Below, one piece after another: positions 62,401-64,000 of a stretch of 64,000 bases of DNA. Numbering within the stretch: the first letter of the stretch is position 1; the number at the start of each line of letters is the position of its first letter. A program made the translations under genes and the position numbers. The stretch lies in the IMG/VR virus record IMGVR_UViG_3300020196_000021, positions 1 through 64,000 of that record; one strand, given 5' to 3'. The notes under the pieces are model-generated. The model was not told the DNA's origin and searched no databases. It worked only from the letters and a program-made list of their open reading frames with translations. The stretch comes from a virus.

Positions 62401-64000
62401 CTCCACTAGATGGATTATTACCAGTAACATTTTTTAAATATGCATATCTATCATTCTGATTGACAGAATGTATTACTGCACTAAATCCATCTGCTGTTTT
62501 TATTGTCGATCCATTTGAAAATGGAGTTGATTCATCATAGTATTCTAAGTAATCATATTCAGTAAATGTTGTTGATACTATGTCTTTTCCTTCTATAACA
62601 CTAACAAATCCAGCTGCACCAAATCCACTAGTTTCAGTATTATTGAATATTAGTTTATCTCCAATTTTATATCCAGAACCGCCGTCAACAATATTAATTG
62701 ATTGGACACTAGCTTCTGTTGATGATGGAATTGACTCTACAATAAAACTTCCAGGATCTAATGGTCTAGTTTTTTTGTATACATCTGTTGCTGGATCTAA
62801 ATAACGACTTAAATTAAAAATTTGATTTAATAAAGGAATCTCAGATAAATTGAATTCTGAATATGTTTTTCCTGAAAATTCAGATCCCACGAAGTAAGGA
62901 AATCCCAATTGCTTATTATTAAGATCAACTGTCATAAAATAAGCATATACTCCATTTGGAAATTCAGGAGTTATGCAGTACCTTCCGTTTTGCCTGTCTA
63001 AAGTAGCTTGAGAAGGAGACCAATAATAATCTTCTTCAAATGATCCAATTGCATAATTTTGAAGACCTCCATTTGCAGAAGGCAATAATCTAATTGGATT
63101 TAAATTGGTCTCAATTTTTTTCCAACCAGAAACCATTTTTTTGATAGTTGATTCTTCAAGTGGATTTTGATATCCATATGGACCATAAATTGGACTACCA
63201 TCTAGGGACCATCCAATTATAGGAGAATGCTTTGTAGAATCAGTTAAATTTACATTAACTAAACTTTTTTTTAATTTTAATTGTTTTGGTGCCCCAATAA
63301 TTGTATATTTTTTGGGGAATACTTTATCAGACGCTGGAATGATAGTACTTGAATATTGATATGATTTTCCAGATTCTACAGGAACAGGATCAAATTCATA
63401 AGAATTATTTTCCCCATATGTCAAAAGTAAAGTTTTTAAATCTGATGGAAGAGGATTATTCTCTATAATATTGATTCTAAATTTATTATCAATAATTTGA
63501 CCAGATACGTTTTCTTCAAAAATAATTTCAAATTTAATAGGATTAGTCCTATTAAATCCTCTTACAAAATGAAAACCTTCATATCTTAATACATATAAAT
63601 CTGATACTTGATTTGCAGTGTTTAATCTCATTTCTACATTATCTAATCCCCAAGTATCAAGTCCAGCACTAGTTCGTGTGTAATTTGGTTGTATTAATTT
63701 AAATCTAATAAAAGGATCTAATAAAGGACCTTCAAGCCTTACAGTAATGGGTTTCCAACTTCCACCTCCATAAGTATCAATTGAATACATTGAAAATGGA
63801 GTCCAAGTTGCACCATTATTTTTACTGTATTGAAGTTGTACAGGTTCATTTACTTCTGGAGAGTTTCCAATTGTATTAGGAGGAGCAGAATAAATTAAAT
63901 CAAATTTAAAAAATCCTCCATTAAGAGTATTAAATGGTTGCGTTGTAAATGATCTTGTGGGCAAACCATTAAAATAAAGTGCAGAAGTATTTGGACTTGG
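56480..64000 (-). CDS. Giant baseplate protein in the T4 gp7 position (partial, N-terminus outside window)
   Basis: The frame is open to the right edge, so the 2506 visible residues are only part of the protein; a TTG near 63964 is not a credible start, because coding sequence continues past it. The first visible region (YFNGLPTRSFTTQPFNTLNGGFFKFDLIY, then LQYSKNNGATW) is reelin-like. Next is a YHYH-type domain (62915-63232) with HSPIIGWSLDGSPIYGPYGY and NGRYCITPEFPNGVYAYF. The rest has G-x-G-Y repeats and six or so units of the pattern F/I-V-D/N-G-V/I-L/Y-Q, and a gp7-typical mixed beta architecture. T4 gp7 is 1032 aa, so this is at least 2.4 times longer. It directly precedes gp8, which supports the gp7 position; homology is not proven. 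Confidence 0.65.
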   Translation of the reverse strand, partial: PSPNTSALYFNGLPTRSFTTQPFNTLNGGFFKFDLIYSAPPNTIGNSPEVNEPVQLQYSKNNGATWTPFSMYSIDTYGGGSWKPITVRLEGPLLDPFIRFKLIQPNYTRTSAGLDTWGLDNVEMRLNTANQVSDLYVLRYEGFHFVRGFNRTNPIKFEIIFEENVSGQIIDNKFRINIIENNPLPSDLKTLLLTYGENNSYEFDPVPVESGKSYQYSSTIIPASDKVFPKKYTIIGAPKQLKLKKSLVNVNLTDSTKHSPIIGWSLDGSPIYGPYGYQNPLEESTIKKMVSGWKKIETNLNPIRLLPSANGGLQNYAIGSFEEDYYWSPSQATLDRQNGRYCITPEFPNGVYAYFMTVDLNNKQLGFPYFVGSEFSGKTYSEFNLSEIPLLNQIFNLSRYLDPATDVYKKTRPLDPGSFIVESIPSSTEASVQSINIVDGGSGYKIGDKLIFNNTETSGFGAAGFVSVIEGKDIVSTTFTEYDYLEYYDESTPFSNGSTIKTADGFSAVIHSVNQNDRYAYLKNVTGNNPSSGEPIFDSTLTPEVLISNELTGTNATVAVINGLETKCTLDSDIDSATTYLSIFGFTNCTIDDFFSLTINKYIKIDDEYMLVKYKASSDKILVERGINSIQTPHADGSTVTLLSELPVFDSSKFNIGDIIKVDEEIFKVVNITVTKTIQNLFTKIKDGSGTTGANTYYLFINGILQLNSSAQVPAQGTVVLNANGDVSDLVFDQPPNQTGITVNGSIMSNPRIELLTSQTYIKANIVSNIDIIGSNFKHILTVERQSFNTVRSLHYPRSIVTKLRYINAKVKSYQENRILSRFTSNGNGLVQGDQITVNASRKLENNYNVNFTINPVNFTITKGSETYTNGSTLEMYERSKYIFNVQSVEPITVQFFSFSTELDKQKEYFDIDNTIELDGSGKITKFTIVPKSSDLTNVIMRITLQSQGIYRDVKLNIRFEPYNGEFYIENSTSNYFEFYIDRNPLFTDYNSNTINYITTSKVANGPIHKATLTSGGFDYKILPSVTGFVTANGVGATLEAFSSTVGSVKSIANASNGYGYSPNPSYSPVISFPIIAKLKNNYKVVSYRIDDPGDGYLFSNSPVIKGGGLGDGDTQHASLIVNVNNEKVISVDIIYPGVSYSSAPTIDVEKTYFTTINSNGDLSFKFDFTDYFQENDSYKVRAYYLDTNSNLKYQESTVTFFADLQTASIKSKLTLASQTYVNPLDYISVPTNAQVQYYKVLLNERKASITLIIDKSDFFANEKVIINDNPNTFGYVSTIKGWQKNNSILRITGLQYELKVNDIIRGVNSESYGKIDFVDGVNTSLKLGAYLEQPKLFLSQNSFLGENIFKLQDSFRYQKFAYEISSNVPVDKWRENYISTAHPAGYNLFAKTKINQRAKLPVTSETKVTISTDVSSIVRLNQKYNYLITKNISVDEVQVANKLLTDVKNIKTSVVAAFEDFSNEFNGIKTSFELKVIDPIQPKNDDGVTDKYITNYSIDQMLVILDNIVQTYGDSWTVTDADKTFSFESVENAGQLMPGGDVLFYRQLNEANVIYGFNEITTSASTTFPLIQQNGSAFPSAVVGSNYNASDWLVFVDGVLQSSSDSYTLSAGNLVFSESIPAGSQISARCIVGSHRNQFTNGSVTSGNAISIASKPVTVSKESYFIFVDGILIKTSDYSLNSSNNVIFNYSFNYDSLVVYIDPKLVSLETSSHNILSELYNYKIEDGQTDIPVGLVIDSNQYILDINGVVQTPFVSYLAGSSGIRKINFTEPPQKYFKGDIEVGRQFVGLLYQRQDVSGALGSTPNYQFDDISKNRIFIKNNVSNLIVGDYIVSPTNGSNAIVDNIIDKQIRKTVIQSVSSTVVAPNNTITINLNSVLGISVGDRVVFDPAIGLTSVDGNELEITSINKINSTVTLRNISTSSLTITLPLNNSIRFNHRELVVVKINTTQVNRDNAFSSGTTLLSGYVSSSETSTQTTLDESYMVLSSDTTINVVSSSGFANDDYILVNDVEVMKITNISSNVLTVLRGQLASIIPNVHSNGSNVTKITPVSLECSGFARGFDSNKTRFPLLKDGNSVYIEANKDIFVIVNGILQKRGSSYTIIENNPNNTSNDGDEYSEIQFNEPPTDSTPFNCFYVGETISIQNISSQFNSIKTNFDLRSVTGEIFSLISNNRPEANISANLILFIDGVYQIPSTTESGRLEAYSDSLSSYKLLGSIIDFNSPPKRGSDFEGYIFVGSQSDYNTIDIDVAVEPNDILLQYNEVSPRRILQKTSATKLSVTESFGVLYEASNGIELGSDRGNNWWKTDLIKSARVRESLRSRRTINSSIFQIGTPSPYPLTGKTLFTTSIPSIKINNVSSDFPTSPDDDTNKISFIIPAGTNFPKRMVDFTYVSFVPRNQLIVGSKDELQNLKIVDLPFNQILKVSGSASDLSTYYFGGNANTSEFTVVNFDIIDKIIYIKLTDTAKPVTTANWTNFLGYTLTADNLINEYQTLTVGTNLIYNF

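Noticed and set aside
63962-64000. TTG at 63962-63964 as the true start of the giant baseplate gene
   Set aside because: The frame stays open to the window edge with sensible residues (PSPNTSALYFNG), so the gene begins outside the window.
1-64000. tRNA genes, CRISPR arrays, integrase, insertion sequences
   Set aside because: No cloverleaf, regular short spacer repeats, recombinase motifs or terminal inverted repeats were seen by eye. The gaps between genes are all short.

Overview
The window reads as part of the genome of a T4-like myovirus, most likely a marine cyanophage. It holds the T4 morphogenesis order on one strand (baseplate, neck, terminase, sheath, tube, portal, prohead core, protease, scaffold, capsid), then uvsY, uvsW, the late sigma factor gp55 and gp47/gp46, and it ends with cobS/cobT-type genes. 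Cyanobacterial affinity is suggested by the cobS-like gene and by a DUF3110-like gene between gp47 and gp46. The DNA is AT-rich, like Prochlorococcus and its phages. The host assignment is inference. Every gene I support is on the minus strand, so transcription runs from high to low coordinates.

Layout in transcription order. 64000-55017: a giant partial baseplate protein in the T4 gene 7 position, then gp8. 55015-23239: about 32 kb of baseplate-associated, fibre and adhesin genes where T4 has genes 9-12 and wac. These include a DUF4815-type protein (2062 aa), two giant fibres (2240 and 3175 aa), two tandem LamG-like genes and several small genes. 23190-14446: gp13, gp14, gp15, gp16, three small genes, gp17, an enlarged gp18 and gp19. 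14424-9400: gp20, a gp67-like core protein, gp21, gp22 and gp23. 9320-6476: a tail-tube-like protein, uvsY, uvsW and an unknown gene. 6337-2709: gp55, gp47, a DUF3110-like gene, gp46 and a 50-aa basic gene. 2683-1: cobT-like and cobS-like (partial).

Regulation visible in the sequence. Copies of TATAAATA or a close variant, matching the T4 late promoter core, lie 16-41 bases upstream of many structural genes. They would be read by host core polymerase with gp55, which is encoded here. A near-consensus sigma-70 promoter (TTGTCA, 17 bases, TATAAT) precedes gp55, and a strong intrinsic terminator ends that operon after gp46. So gp55-gp47-gp46 looks like an early or middle operon inside late genes. 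Two more intrinsic terminators follow gp23 and the small coiled-coil gene before gp13.

The most unusual content is in the adhesins. One giant fibre carries a cupredoxin-like domain with a complete type 1 copper ligand pattern (His, then Cys-x2-His-x2-Met), apparently inserted within a LamG domain, plus a second copy with all four ligand positions replaced. A G-x-G-Y-T repeat family is shared by the sheath, gp8, the gene-7-position protein and the fibres, and one stretch is almost identical at DNA level between the sheath and a fibre gene. No tRNA, integrase, transposon or CRISPR array was seen, and no gene-free stretch exceeds about 140 bases.
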